Part shown: in pieces, positions 36,521 to 45,602 of the stretch
Position numbering within the stretch: position 1 is the stretch's first letter
Layout of the letters: every line of letters begins with the position of its first letter
Notes under the pieces: model-generated
The model's input: the letters and a program-made list of their open reading frames with translations, nothing else
The model's database searches: none
What the model was told of the DNA's origin: nothing
Position numbers and translations under genes: made by a program
Assembly (NCBI RefSeq): GCF_000948975.2
Contig: NZ_CP059735.1
Location: 5,082,603-5,146,602, forward strand
Source of the DNA: Thalassomonas actiniarum
GTDB lineage: Bacteria; Pseudomonadota; Gammaproteobacteria; Enterobacterales; Alteromonadaceae
DNA: 64,000 nucleotides
Direction: 5' to 3'

Positions 36521-37515
36521 GCCAGGCCCGGTTGAACCGCATACCGATAAAGTTATGCTTACTGACATTATTATGCCTGAGCAGTATCGGCGCCGCCCTC
36601 ACCTTTGGCCCGGTTGATATCGGGGCGCAGCAATTGCTTACCTGCTTCACAGCCTCCTGCCCGACACCTGTGATCGATATGGTGGTCTACCAGGTTCGGG
36701 TGCCCCGCATCCTGGTGGGCTTAGTTGCCGGTATGGGCCTGGCCATAGCCGGGGCTATTTTACAAAATACCACCCGCAATCCGCTGGCAGACCCTTACCT
36801 GTTCGGCATAGTCTCAGGTGCGGGCCTGGGCGCCACTATCGCCAGCATCACCCTGGCTAACATGCTGACCCTGGCACTGCCGCTGGCGGCATTTCTCGGC
36901 GCTTTATTTGCCGTCATCATAGTGGTGTTAATTGCCAAAGCCCTGCAGCGCATGGAGCAGCTGTTGTTGGCGGGGGTCGCGGTTTCTTTTATGCTCGCTT
37001 CCATCAGCCAGTTCCTGCTTTACCTGGGGGAGCCCTTTGCCACCAATAGGGTGTTATTCTGGTTAATGGGCAGCCTGGCCCGGGTCGAGCTGACAAATTT
37101 CTATGTAATAAGCGCGGTTTTAGTGTTTGCCCTGGTGGTCATTCTCGCCTTTCATCGTCATATCGATGCCCTGTTGCTCGGCGATGAAAGCGCCGCCAGC
37201 TTAGGAGTCAATGCCGACAAACTCAGGTTGATGATGCTGGCCCTGTGCGCGGCATTAACCGCCACTATCGTCGCCTACTGCGGCGGTATAGGTTTTGTCG
37301 GTTTGATGATCCCCCATATCGTCAGGCAAATCCTCGGCGTCACGACTATCCCTTTGATTTTAGGTTCAATGCTTATCGGCGGTACCTTTATTCTCTGGGT
37401 CGATATTATTGCCCGCACCGCGCTGGAAAATGTCGAAATTCCCATCGGCATCATTACCTCCGCCACCGGCAGTATTTTCTTTTTATTGATCATGTACCGA
37501 ACCCGAAAAAATTAG
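36517..37515 (+). CDS. btuC: Vitamin B12 ABC transporter permease BtuC
   Basis: A 332-residue inner-membrane protein of the FecCD family with about ten hydrophobic segments. Conserved motifs are VRVPRILVGLVAGMGLAIAG near residue 61 and GFVGLMIPHIVR near 256, the latter forming the coupling contact with the ATPase. It forms the cobalamin channel with BtuD. Translation is coupled to btuD. Iron-siderophore permeases look alike, so the B12 call rests mainly on the riboswitch and neighbours. Confidence 0.92.
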   Translation: MSQARLNRIPIKLCLLTLLCLSSIGAALTFGPVDIGAQQLLTCFTASCPTPVIDMVVYQVRVPRILVGLVAGMGLAIAGAILQNTTRNPLADPYLFGIVSGAGLGATIASITLANMLTLALPLAAFLGALFAVIIVVLIAKALQRMEQLLLAGVAVSFMLASISQFLLYLGEPFATNRVLFWLMGSLARVELTNFYVISAVLVFALVVILAFHRHIDALLLGDESAASLGVNADKLRLMMLALCAALTATIVAYCGGIGFVGLMIPHIVRQILGVTTIPLILGSMLIGGTFILWVDIIARTALENVEIPIGIITSATGSIFFLLIMYRTRKN

Positions 37516-37573
37516 CAAAAATGACCCATAGTTATTAGCAAGGTTATTGAAGAAACAACAGCAGGAAAACGTT

Positions 37574-38179
37574 ATGGCTACTTCAAACGATAAAGCACAA
37601 CAGCATCAGCAAAGGATGCAGCGCACCAAGGAAAAGGTGGATGCGAAAATCGACAGCGCCCAGCAGGAAAAAGGCTTATTTATCGTGATCACAGGCAACG
37701 GCAAGGGCAAGTCGACTTCCGGCTTTGGCACGGTTGCACGCGCGGTAGGCCATGGTTTAAATGCCGCCGTAGTGCAATACATCAAAGGCAGCTGGGCCTG
37801 CGGCGAACGGGAATTGCTGGCTAATGCCGGGGTGGAATTTCATGTTATGGGCACGGGGTTTACCTGGAATACCCAGGATAAAACCAGCGACATTGCTGCA
37901 GCCAGCAAGGTATGGCAGGAAAGTAAACGTTTACTCAATGATCCCCATATCGACCTGGTATTGCTGGATGAACTGACCTATATGCTCACCTATAAATACC
38001 TGGATCTGGATGAAGTGGTCGAAGCCATCCGCAATCGTCCGAAAATGCAGCATGTGATCGTCACCGGCCGCGCCTGCCACAGAGCGTTGACGGATTTGGC
38101 CGATACCGTCAGCGAAGTACGCTCGGTCAAACACGCCTTTGATGCCGGGGTAAAAGCACAAAAAGGAATTGACTGGTAA
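37574..38179 (+). CDS. cobO: Cob(I)yrinic acid a,c-diamide adenosyltransferase (CobO/BtuR)
   Basis: A 201-residue cytoplasmic enzyme that transfers the adenosyl group of ATP to cob(I)alamin. The P-loop GNGKGKST is at residues 41-48; further family motifs are VQYIKGSWACGERELL, LVLLDELTYML and HVIVTGRACHRAL. The ATG at 37574 has AGGA with a 7-base spacer and is preferred to the upstream TTG at 37547. In this operon it turns imported cobalamin into the coenzyme that the riboswitch senses. The stop overlaps the btuF start (TAATG). Confidence 0.95.
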   Translation: MATSNDKAQQHQQRMQRTKEKVDAKIDSAQQEKGLFIVITGNGKGKSTSGFGTVARAVGHGLNAAVVQYIKGSWACGERELLANAGVEFHVMGTGFTWNTQDKTSDIAAASKVWQESKRLLNDPHIDLVLLDELTYMLTYKYLDLDEVVEAIRNRPKMQHVIVTGRACHRALTDLADTVSEVRSVKHAFDAGVKAQKGIDW

Positions 38180-39072
38180 TGACCTTGTTCAAAGCGGTAT
38201 CCGTAAAAGTTTCCCGGGTGATAACCCTGGCAACCATGTTATTGACGAGTTCTTCCCTTGCCGCCAAGCCACAGGAGGCAAAAAACACACCATTACCAAA
38301 AATTATCGCCCTCTCTCCCCATATCGTTGAGATGCTTTATGATGTCGGCGCAGGCGAACAAATCATCGCCACCACAGACTTTGCCGACTATCCCGAACAG
38401 GCCAAAAACATTCCCAGCATAGGCAATTATATCCGGCTGCAGCTGGAAAAAGTGATCGCCCTGCAGCCTGACTTAATCATTGCCTGGAAAAGCGGCACCC
38501 CCAGCGATGACCTGGCCAGGTTAAGCCAACTCGGCTTTAAGGTGGTGTATTCCGAGCCGAAAACCTTTCGCGATATTGCCAAAGAGTTGCGCCGGTTCGC
38601 CGATTTATCCGGCCACAGCGCGCAGGGCCAGCAAGTAGCCGAGGAATTTCTTAAGCAGCTTGGCGATATTAAAGACCGTTACCGGGATAAACCAACCATC
38701 ACCGCCTTTTATGAATTATGGTCAAGGCCGCTCACCACAATAGCCAGGGGCAGCTGGCCGCAGCAACACCTGAATATCTGCCGCGCCGAAAACCCGTTTA
38801 AACAGGTAAGCAGCCCGTACCCCCAGGTCAATATCGAGCAGGTATTAAAAACCCCGATACAAGTCATCATCCAGCCGCTGTCGGTCAACCAAAAAGACAA
38901 AGAAGGCTTTAACTGGCATGACTGGCCGACGATACAGGCGGTGAGTGAAAACAATATAATCACCCCGGATGCCGACGCCCTGCACCGCATGACGCGCCGC
39001 AGTTTGCTGGCCCTGGATAAACTGTGCCTGGATATCGACAAGGCACGACAATCTTATTTATCCGGCATATAA
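38179..39072 (+). CDS. btuF: Cobalamin-binding periplasmic protein BtuF
   Basis: A 297-residue protein with a signal peptide (cleavage after SLAA near residue 28). The helical-backbone fold of the BtuF/FhuD class is shown by IIALSPHIVEMLYDVGAGEQ near residue 42, LEKVIALQPDLIIAWKSG and WSRPLTTIARGSW. The latter tryptophan-rich loop lines the B12 site in BtuF. It captures cobalamin in the periplasm and hands it to BtuCD. Last gene of the riboswitch-controlled operon. Confidence 0.9.
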   Translation: MTLFKAVSVKVSRVITLATMLLTSSSLAAKPQEAKNTPLPKIIALSPHIVEMLYDVGAGEQIIATTDFADYPEQAKNIPSIGNYIRLQLEKVIALQPDLIIAWKSGTPSDDLARLSQLGFKVVYSEPKTFRDIAKELRRFADLSGHSAQGQQVAEEFLKQLGDIKDRYRDKPTITAFYELWSRPLTTIARGSWPQQHLNICRAENPFKQVSSPYPQVNIEQVLKTPIQVIIQPLSVNQKDKEGFNWHDWPTIQAVSENNIITPDADALHRMTRRSLLALDKLCLDIDKARQSYLSGI

Positions 39073-39126
39073 ACAGGAAAACGAACGACATTAAGCGCCC
39101 GGGAATACCAACCCGGGCATCAATCT

Positions 39127-39300
39127 GATATCAGGTGCTGCTGCCAGGACACCGGCTTATTTTTCAAATCAGCCAGCTTGGCCGCAGTGAAACGGGAAAC
39201 AGGTGTAATACCTTTGGTATGAATCCTGTACTGCCCCCGCAACGGTAATTCACTTTACTTTACCGGCAAAGTGATAAGTCCGGAGACCGGCCAGGTATCG
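39127..39300 (+). ncRNA. Cobalamin riboswitch (upstream of btuB)
   Basis: Elements in order: GTGAAACGGGAAACAGGTG (about 39187-39205), CTGCCCCCGCAACGGTAA (39231-39248) and the B12 box AAGTCCGGAGACCGGCC (39276-39292). P1 can form between GATATC (39127-39132) and GGTATC (39294-39299). It is shorter than the first riboswitch because the arm between the CCCCCGC block and the B12 box is reduced. It ends 42 bases before the btuB start, so translational control at the ribosome site is likely (inference). Confidence 0.92.
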
Positions 39301-39341
39301 TTAATCACATCAAGCACGGTGGGTGCTTCATTGAGGAAAAT

Positions 39342-41204
39342 ATGAAAAAAACCATACTTGCATTAAGCGTTGCCAGCGCATTGACATCAACGCTTGCTGT
39401 TGCAGCAGCCGATAGCAGTTCAGCCAAGAGCGGCATTTCGGTGGATGAAACCCTGGTGGTGACGGCAAACCGCATCCGGCAAAACAGCGCCGATATCTTA
39501 AGCAGTGTCAAAGTCATCACCCGGGAAGAGATAGATTTATCGCCGGCCCTTTCCATCGCCGAACTGATCAACGATGTCAACGGCTTTCAATTATCCCAAA
39601 ACGGCGGTATTGCCCAGACAACCGGCATCTTCAGCCGGGGCACCAATGCCGGCCATACCTTAGTGGTTATCGACGGGCAACGTATCGGCTCTGCCACCTT
39701 AGGCCTGGTAGAATTTGCCAATATTTCAACTGACCAGATAGAAAGAGTAGAAATCATCAAAGGCCCGAGGGCATCCCTGTGGGGCTCTGATGCCATCGGC
39801 GGCGTGATCCAGATTTTTACCCGGCAGTTAAACGCCGGAGAGCTGGCCCTTGATTTGTCTGTTGGCAACCAGTCACAACAACAAGGCAGTTTAAGCAGTG
39901 CTTTTAGCCATGGCGACGGCAAAACCACCGTCACTTTATCCGCAAAATCCGCCGAAGGTTATGATGTTCTGGACAACGCTGAGCCGGATGACGACGGCTA
40001 TCACAGAGAAGATATTTCCATCATCGGCACCCAGAATATTAACCCACAATGGCGGGTAAACTGGCTGGCAAAATATAACCAGGGACAAAGCGATTATGAC
40101 AGCGCCTTTGGCGGCAACAATAAAAGCGAGCTGGAAACCAAACAATGGCATTTAGCCGCCGTTCAGGACACAGGGCTCTGGTATCAGGAATTCTCCTGGG
40201 GACAGCAAATCGATGAATCCATCAATTTTATTGAAGGCGGCAACAAAAAAGACGGCAGCTTTTTTGAAACCAAACGCCTGCAGGCCAACTGGCTTGGCAG
40301 CTACCAGGTTTCTCAGGCATTAACCACCACCTTAGGAGTGGACTTAACCCGGGAAGAAGTCGATACCAAAGCAAGAGCAAACAATCAACCGGGATACGAT
40401 AAAACCGAGCGTGATAAAAAGGCGTTATACGGCCATATCGCCTACGATGAAGAAACTATCCTGCTTGACGGTGCACTGCGTTACGATGACATTGAAGGCA
40501 TAGACAATAAATTTACCTATAATGCCAGTGCCGGATTACGCTTTGGCGACCAGTCACTGATCAGCATCAACTTAGGCCGGGGCTTTAAAGAGCCAAGCTT
40601 TAACGACCTCTACTACCCGGAAGATGCCTTTTCTTACGGCAATCCCGAGTTAAAAGCGGAAACCTCCAACAGCGCCGAAATTTTACTTAAAACCAGTGTT
40701 GCCGATATCCAGACCGAGCTGAGTGTCTATAAAACCAAAATTGATGATTTGATCGAATGGGTGCCGGATGAAAACTTTAAATACAATCCGTTAAATATTC
40801 ATAAGGCCACCATCAAAGGGGTCGAATTAAATTTGGCAGCGGATCTGTTCGGTTTCACACAATCCCTGCAACTGGGCTACCTGGATGCGGTTAATGACGG
40901 CACTAACAAGCCGCTGATCCGCAGGGCGAAACATACCGCCCGTTATCAAATCAGCCGGGATTTTGATAACCTGAACCTGCTTGCCAGCGTCGATTATCAA
41001 GGGAAACGAGAAGATACCGAATGGCCAAGTACAACAGAATTGCCCAGTCATACCCTGGTAAACCTCAGCGCCGCCTATAGCTTTAACAGCCAGTGGAAGT
41101 TAACGTTAAAAGCCAATAACCTGTTCGACAGAGATTATGTCACCAATAATCATTATGTCGGCCAACCGGCGCAATATTTATTGACCCTGAACTATCGCCA
41201 GTAA
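39342..41204 (+). CDS. btuB: TonB-dependent vitamin B12 receptor BtuB
   Basis: A 620-residue outer-membrane receptor. The signal peptide is cleaved near residue 22 (VAAA). The TonB-box segment DETLVVTANRI is near residue 35, the plug domain has RVEIIKGPRASLWGSDAIGG near residue 131, and a 22-strand barrel follows. The size matches E. coli BtuB (about 600). B12 specificity is supported by the cobalamin riboswitch directly upstream and the transport operon beside it. The last residues are LNYRQ, without the usual terminal aromatic residue of outer-membrane barrels. AGGAAA before the ATG serves as ribosome site. Confidence 0.95.
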   Translation: MKKTILALSVASALTSTLAVAAADSSSAKSGISVDETLVVTANRIRQNSADILSSVKVITREEIDLSPALSIAELINDVNGFQLSQNGGIAQTTGIFSRGTNAGHTLVVIDGQRIGSATLGLVEFANISTDQIERVEIIKGPRASLWGSDAIGGVIQIFTRQLNAGELALDLSVGNQSQQQGSLSSAFSHGDGKTTVTLSAKSAEGYDVLDNAEPDDDGYHREDISIIGTQNINPQWRVNWLAKYNQGQSDYDSAFGGNNKSELETKQWHLAAVQDTGLWYQEFSWGQQIDESINFIEGGNKKDGSFFETKRLQANWLGSYQVSQALTTTLGVDLTREEVDTKARANNQPGYDKTERDKKALYGHIAYDEETILLDGALRYDDIEGIDNKFTYNASAGLRFGDQSLISINLGRGFKEPSFNDLYYPEDAFSYGNPELKAETSNSAEILLKTSVADIQTELSVYKTKIDDLIEWVPDENFKYNPLNIHKATIKGVELNLAADLFGFTQSLQLGYLDAVNDGTNKPLIRRAKHTARYQISRDFDNLNLLASVDYQGKREDTEWPSTTELPSHTLVNLSAAYSFNSQWKLTLKANNLFDRDYVTNNHYVGQPAQYLLTLNYRQ

Positions 41205-41272
41205 TTAGTGCGAACTACTTTTTACCGTTCAAAACGTTAAACCCGAAGCCGCCAGGCTTAGGGGATTAACGC

Positions 41273-41297
41273 AAAAAGCCCGCGATGCGGGCTTTTT
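41273..41297 (+). terminator. Intrinsic terminator of btuB
   Basis: AAAAAGCCCGC and GCGGGCTTTTT arms around GAT, a strong hairpin with A and T tracts. It may also end the convergent lipoprotein gene. Confidence 0.9.
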
Positions 41298-41339
41298 ATT
41301 GCTATGAAATATGCTTGGTGCTTACTCAGGTTTCCTCCC

Positions 41340-42701
41340 TTAATTAAGGTTAATCTGCAAATGTAATTTTTTCAGATCGCCGACAAAATCACTGCTATCC
41401 ACGTTTTTACTCTCAACTTCCTGCTGCTTTGCCTGCTGATAGTAACGGATATAATCCTGGTAATCCGAACTGCTCATGCTGCGGATAAGTTCAATATCGG
41501 TGAGCTGGACATCGGTATCATCATTGATAACATCTTCATAGCCAGACAAAGGCACCGAACTTGGCAAAACGCCCTCATCCGGGCCATAACTGGTCCATTT
41601 GACCGGAAATAAACCGATACCGGCATCATAAGCGGCATAGGTATAAGTGATCACCGCCAGCGGATAATTGCCCGCCCCGCTGTAATCGTAACTGCCGTCA
41701 CTGCCCAGCTCGGAAAAGTTTTCATCATCGACATCGGGCTTATTCTCGGAAACTTCCACTTCAAATGACTGGCTATAATCACTGGAGATCTTTTGATGGC
41801 TGGCCTCGGTTAAGGTGGTCCCGAAAAAGGTATCTTTTAACTGGTACACACGACTGGTCTGGCTGAAATAATCCGCTTCGCTGCTATACAAATGGCTGTT
41901 GAATAAAATCAGACTGCTATCGCCTTCTGCGACCGTAAGCGGAAAATGCTTACTGCCCTGGATAATTTGCGCCGAGAACATCAGCTGCTGCTCATTTTCC
42001 AGCGCTATTTCATCGGCAACCTCTACCGCAGAAAACTCCCACAACAAGTCTTCGTTGGCATCGAAATTATCATGGATATCCGCAGCCCCTATGGCATCTC
42101 CGGCGTTATCTGTACCCAGCACCATAAATGACTGCACCGGCCAGGCTTCACCGCTAATGCGGCAGGCTTCAACATCCCGGTATAAAGTCGTTTGCTCGTC
42201 CACTTCCTCAAAGCCGGCATAAGGCAATGAACTGGCCACCAGTTCCCGGGTGGTGAACGACCTGTGCCTTAATTCCACATCCTGGGTCACACATTCACAA
42301 CTGCTGTTATCCAACTGTTGATCATAACGTCCGTAATATTTTGCCGCTACCGAGCTGTCTGCCTGATAAAAACTGGTGATATCCAGCCCTTGGTGTTCAT
42401 CTCCCTGCTGGTTTTTCGCCACCAGGGTATAGTTAATATTAGCCGTTGTGACATTAAAACTGATCACCCCGTTTTCATCCGGCAAATATTTTTCCAGCAA
42501 TTGCCAGTTATCATCCTGTAACAATAATTCCACCTGGGTAAAAGCTGACTCCTTACCGCATTTATTGGTGATAAGCGAGGTCAGGGAGAAGGTTTGTTCC
42601 ACCGGCTCAACCGGGGTTTTATCTTCATCTGAGTCTGAACTGCCGCAGCCCCCAAGCAGGGACAGCAATGAAAAAGCAAGTAAATATCGGTTATTGATCA
42701 T
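41340..42701 (-). CDS. Hypothetical exported lipoprotein
   Basis: A 453-residue protein from the ATG at 42701, which is placed directly before a lipoprotein signal (LLSLLGGC near residues 13-20). The frame stays open 33 codons further upstream, but that part gives no signal peptide. The mature protein starts with a Ser/Asp/Glu-rich linker, is acidic throughout and has a Cys-rich spot (SCECVTQD). Segments such as LPDENGVISFNV and the TLVAKNQQGDE stretch suggest an Ig-like or carboxypeptidase-regulatory-like beta domain near residues 60-110. I do not recognise the family. Single gene, outer-membrane or periplasmic. Confidence 0.75.
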   Translation of the reverse strand: MINNRYLLAFSLLSLLGGCGSSDSDEDKTPVEPVEQTFSLTSLITNKCGKESAFTQVELLLQDDNWQLLEKYLPDENGVISFNVTTANINYTLVAKNQQGDEHQGLDITSFYQADSSVAAKYYGRYDQQLDNSSCECVTQDVELRHRSFTTRELVASSLPYAGFEEVDEQTTLYRDVEACRISGEAWPVQSFMVLGTDNAGDAIGAADIHDNFDANEDLLWEFSAVEVADEIALENEQQLMFSAQIIQGSKHFPLTVAEGDSSLILFNSHLYSSEADYFSQTSRVYQLKDTFFGTTLTEASHQKISSDYSQSFEVEVSENKPDVDDENFSELGSDGSYDYSGAGNYPLAVITYTYAAYDAGIGLFPVKWTSYGPDEGVLPSSVPLSGYEDVINDDTDVQLTDIELIRSMSSSDYQDYIRYYQQAKQQEVESKNVDSSDFVGDLKKLHLQINLN

Positions 42702-42909
42702 AGGTTTCTTTGCACGGGAAATTGCTTGATGACAAAGATTATAAGATCGGAACCAAGAAGATGAAAAGTGAAAACCGCCGTAAAACACCAAGGATAACAC
42801 TTTGATTACAAAATAATTTTCAAGATATACATAAGTATACCCGACAGTTACATTTAACTACATTATTTACACTTGTCAGAAAATTGCTAAGGCAAGTTAC
42901 CCCCTGGGC

Positions 42910-43914
42910 TCAGCCGATAAAGAAAATACCCGCCAAAATCAACAGGGCAAAAAAGACGGTTTCCATCGTCATCAGAAAAACCGGTTTCCAGCCCACAGAC
43001 ACCACCTGTTTTAACGAGGTTTTCACGCCAATTGCCACCATAGACACCACCAGGGCACCGCCGGAAATGCTTTTGATCATTTCCACCAGGGGGGCAGGAA
43101 TAAAACCTAAATTGTTCACCAGCGCCAGGATAAAAAACGCGATTAAAAATCCCGGAATAAAGCTGGTGACACCGCCACTTAAACGCGAACTTTTCTCTTT
43201 AAAAGCAAAAAATATCATCACCACTATCGGCAAAAGCAAGGCCACCCGCAGCAATTTAATGTAAGTGGCAATATCCCCGGCTTCGGTGGAAACGGAGTAA
43301 CCCGCCCCGACCACCTGGGCAACATCGTGAATGGCGCCGCCGATAAAAACCCCTGCCTGTTCATCGCTAAGTCCAAGAAAGTCAGTAACCAGGGGATAGG
43401 TCAACATGGCCAGGGTACCTAGCGCGGTAATGCTGATCACCGTCAGGGCAAAGAATTTCTCCTGATGGGCTTTTTTCGGCAAGACAGTGGAAATGGCCGC
43501 GGCCGCAGAAACCCCGCATACCGCCACCGCCCCACCGGAAAGTACCCCGAAGACTTTAGGCAACCCCAGCAAACGTGCCAGGAAAACACCGAAAAAAATA
43601 GTGACCAGCATACTGCCAACAACGATCAGCGGCGGCATCACCCCCAGTGAAACAATATCGGCAAAGGCGATGCGTACTCCCAGCAAGGCCACGGCAAAAC
43701 GTAAAACGGCTTTACTGCAAAAGTCTATACCTACCTGGTGTCTTTTAGAGTCATATAAAAAATGCAGCGCCAAACCAAGCAAAAGGGCAAATAACATCAC
43801 AGGTGCCTGGTAACGATGCGCCAGGGCATTGGCGGCAATGGCAATAATGGCGCAGACAAAGATCCCGGCATAATGGGATTTAACAAAAGCTAACATAGTG
43901 ACAGTTACCGGCAA
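42910..43914 (-). CDS. YeiH/UPF0324 family membrane protein (putative sulfate exporter family)
   Basis: A 334-residue protein with about ten transmembrane segments. Family motifs include FCSKAVLRFAVALLGVRIAF near residue 62, LLSGGAVAVCGVSAAAAIS-like residues near 122 to 142 and GVFIGGAIHDVAQVVGAGY near residue 188. Members are annotated as putative sulfate exporters, but the transported substrate is not established in general. It is a single gene with no cys genes or LysR regulator beside it, unlike E. coli yeiH-yeiE. Confidence 0.9.
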   Translation of the reverse strand: MPVTVTMLAFVKSHYAGIFVCAIIAIAANALAHRYQAPVMLFALLLGLALHFLYDSKRHQVGIDFCSKAVLRFAVALLGVRIAFADIVSLGVMPPLIVVGSMLVTIFFGVFLARLLGLPKVFGVLSGGAVAVCGVSAAAAISTVLPKKAHQEKFFALTVISITALGTLAMLTYPLVTDFLGLSDEQAGVFIGGAIHDVAQVVGAGYSVSTEAGDIATYIKLLRVALLLPIVVMIFFAFKEKSSRLSGGVTSFIPGFLIAFFILALVNNLGFIPAPLVEMIKSISGGALVVSMVAIGVKTSLKQVVSVGWKPVFLMTMETVFFALLILAGIFFIG

Positions 43915-44124
43915 ATGATTTGGCTAACATGAATTAGCCTTAGTGTATCACGGGAAAATAGAGTTTTAACAAGAGATTAAACACAAGCTAAAGTGCAACT
44001 TATCTCAGGACGATACACATGTACAACCCCTGCTCCAGCATATCCATATGCCCGCAGGATTGCTTGCAGGATGTAAGTACTTAGCTTATGCCGGGAGCAC
44101 ATAAGCTGAAATACATCCGTGTAT

Positions 44125-44158
44125 AAAAAAGGCGTGGGAGATGTGCCCACGCCGTTTT
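44125..44158 (-). terminator. Intrinsic terminator of the CxxC-protein gene
   Basis: GGCGTGGG and CCCACGCC arms with a 7-base loop. On the minus strand six T residues follow, 45 bases beyond the stop at 44203; on the plus strand five T residues follow. The interval 43915-44202 contains nothing else I can support. Confidence 0.85.
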
Positions 44159-44202
44159 TGCTTATGATCATTGTAATTAAGACAAAAAACCTTGCCCGGA
44201 TA

Positions 44203-44529
44203 TTAATTGGGCTTAGTGCAATTGTGCGCTGTGGCGGATTTTTCAATATCCACAACCTGGGCTTGCCCCTCCTGATCTATGATGAAATTAAAACATGTCA
44301 GGGTATCGCAATAATAACAATAGCCCTTGGCTACCATCAGGCAACGTTCTGCCGATAAGGTAGAAATAGACCCGTGGATATCATCAGGCCGGATAAGCTG
44401 CCCACAATTGCCACACTGTCCGTTAAGGCCGTTAAACACTAATCCGTTAGTAAAGGTGTACGGTAATTGCTGACTAATCGGTTGACTCTGACTCCATTCA
44501 AATTGCTCTATTTGAAGTGGTTTGTTCAT
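44203..44529 (-). CDS. Small cysteine-rich protein, possible zinc ribbon
   Basis: A 108-residue cytoplasmic protein with two CxxC pairs, QCGNCG near residue 39 and GYCYYCD near residue 70, a typical zinc-ribbon spacing, plus CLMVAK and a last Cys near the end. No signal peptide or membrane segment. The strong terminator just downstream and the ordered motif spacing support a real gene, although no ribosome site is clear before the ATG. I do not recognise the family. Confidence 0.65.
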   Translation of the reverse strand: MNKPLQIEQFEWSQSQPISQQLPYTFTNGLVFNGLNGQCGNCGQLIRPDDIHGSISTLSAERCLMVAKGYCYYCDTLTCFNFIIDQEGQAQVVDIEKSATAHNCTKPN

Positions 44530-44799
44530 ACAACTACTACCTAAACTACATCGCAGATTTACGACCCTCTTAGTATAGAACAGGAACTGGATTTTGATGG
44601 CATAGCTTATATGGCTGCAAAAGTGAAGTTTAAGCCTGCTTTATCTTTCCCGGCAGGAACAAAAAACAATGTCAGCTCTTTATCAGCCAAATCTTATGAT
44701 AAATAATCAATTTCTAACTATTTGATTGGTGTTTAAACAAGCCCGATGCCCTTAAGATAAGATTTACTATAATAAGATAAAAATTAACTTTCGCTTATT

Positions 44800-45549
44800 A
44801 TGAAGCCTTACCTAAATAACTTCCTGTTCAGTCTTGGCCTGGTGAGCATTTTATTCCATCACGCTAAAGTTCATGGAGAAACAATAAAGGCCATCTTACT
44901 TTCCGAGGCTAATCCCCCATATACCATCAGACAGAACGGCGAGTTTGGCGGTATCCATATCGATATTTTTTCCCGCTTATCTGCACTCACCGAGCACACC
45001 TTTACCATGCTTGCCTACACTCCGCCCCGGGCGGTAAAAGAATTTGATTTGGGCCGTGTCGATGTAGAGCCGGGCATCAACGAACTCTGGCGCCAATCCA
45101 GCCCGGTAAAAGCCTTGTATAGCATTGCTTATGCAAGCTCCACGGATCTTTTGGTCTTTAAAAAGCAAAACCGCCTGGCATTTTCAACACCGGCAGATCT
45201 CACCGGAAAAACCATAGGTGTGATCCGCAGTTATGCCTATCCCAAATATGAAGATGCTTTTAACTCAGGCGCCATCAAGCGGGTCGATGGCTTGTCAGAA
45301 CTACATCTGCTGAAATTATTACAGGCAGACAGGGTAAAATATATCTTTATAGGCGCACAAAGCTATTATTATCATCAGAAACACCATCCGCAATATCGGG
45401 AATTTGAAGTCGGCGGGGTAATTAACCAGGTGGAGGTGAAAATGAGGCTCCACCCAAATAAGGCCTACCTGCTACCGCAATTAAATGATGCCCTCGGAAT
45501 AATGATACGCCGGGGAGAAATTAAGGCGATTTATAACAAGTATCAATAA
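44800..45549 (+). CDS. Periplasmic solute-binding protein, family 3-like
   Basis: A 249-residue protein with a signal peptide (cleavage near residue 26, KVHG). The family-3 solute-binding fold is shown by EANPPYTIRQNGEFGGIHID near residue 36, LTGKTIGVIRSYAYPKYED near residue 130 and LNDALGIMIRRGEIKAIYNK at the C-terminus. It is an orphan without permease or ATPase genes, as is common in Alteromonadales, so it may act as a sensor or scavenger and not in transport. A clear ribosome site is missing before the ATG. The 270-base interval upstream holds only its promoter region, as far as I can see. Confidence 0.82.
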   Translation: MKPYLNNFLFSLGLVSILFHHAKVHGETIKAILLSEANPPYTIRQNGEFGGIHIDIFSRLSALTEHTFTMLAYTPPRAVKEFDLGRVDVEPGINELWRQSSPVKALYSIAYASSTDLLVFKKQNRLAFSTPADLTGKTIGVIRSYAYPKYEDAFNSGAIKRVDGLSELHLLKLLQADRVKYIFIGAQSYYYHQKHHPQYREFEVGGVINQVEVKMRLHPNKAYLLPQLNDALGIMIRRGEIKAIYNKYQ

Positions 45550-45602
45550 AACAATGACAGGAACAGCTGGCACTACAGCTTCTTTTATAATTTCACCGGT
45601 TA

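Noticed and set aside
43977-44255. 92-codon open frame on the minus strand after the YeiH gene
   Set aside because: It crosses a strong intrinsic terminator and overlaps the end of the double-CxxC gene.
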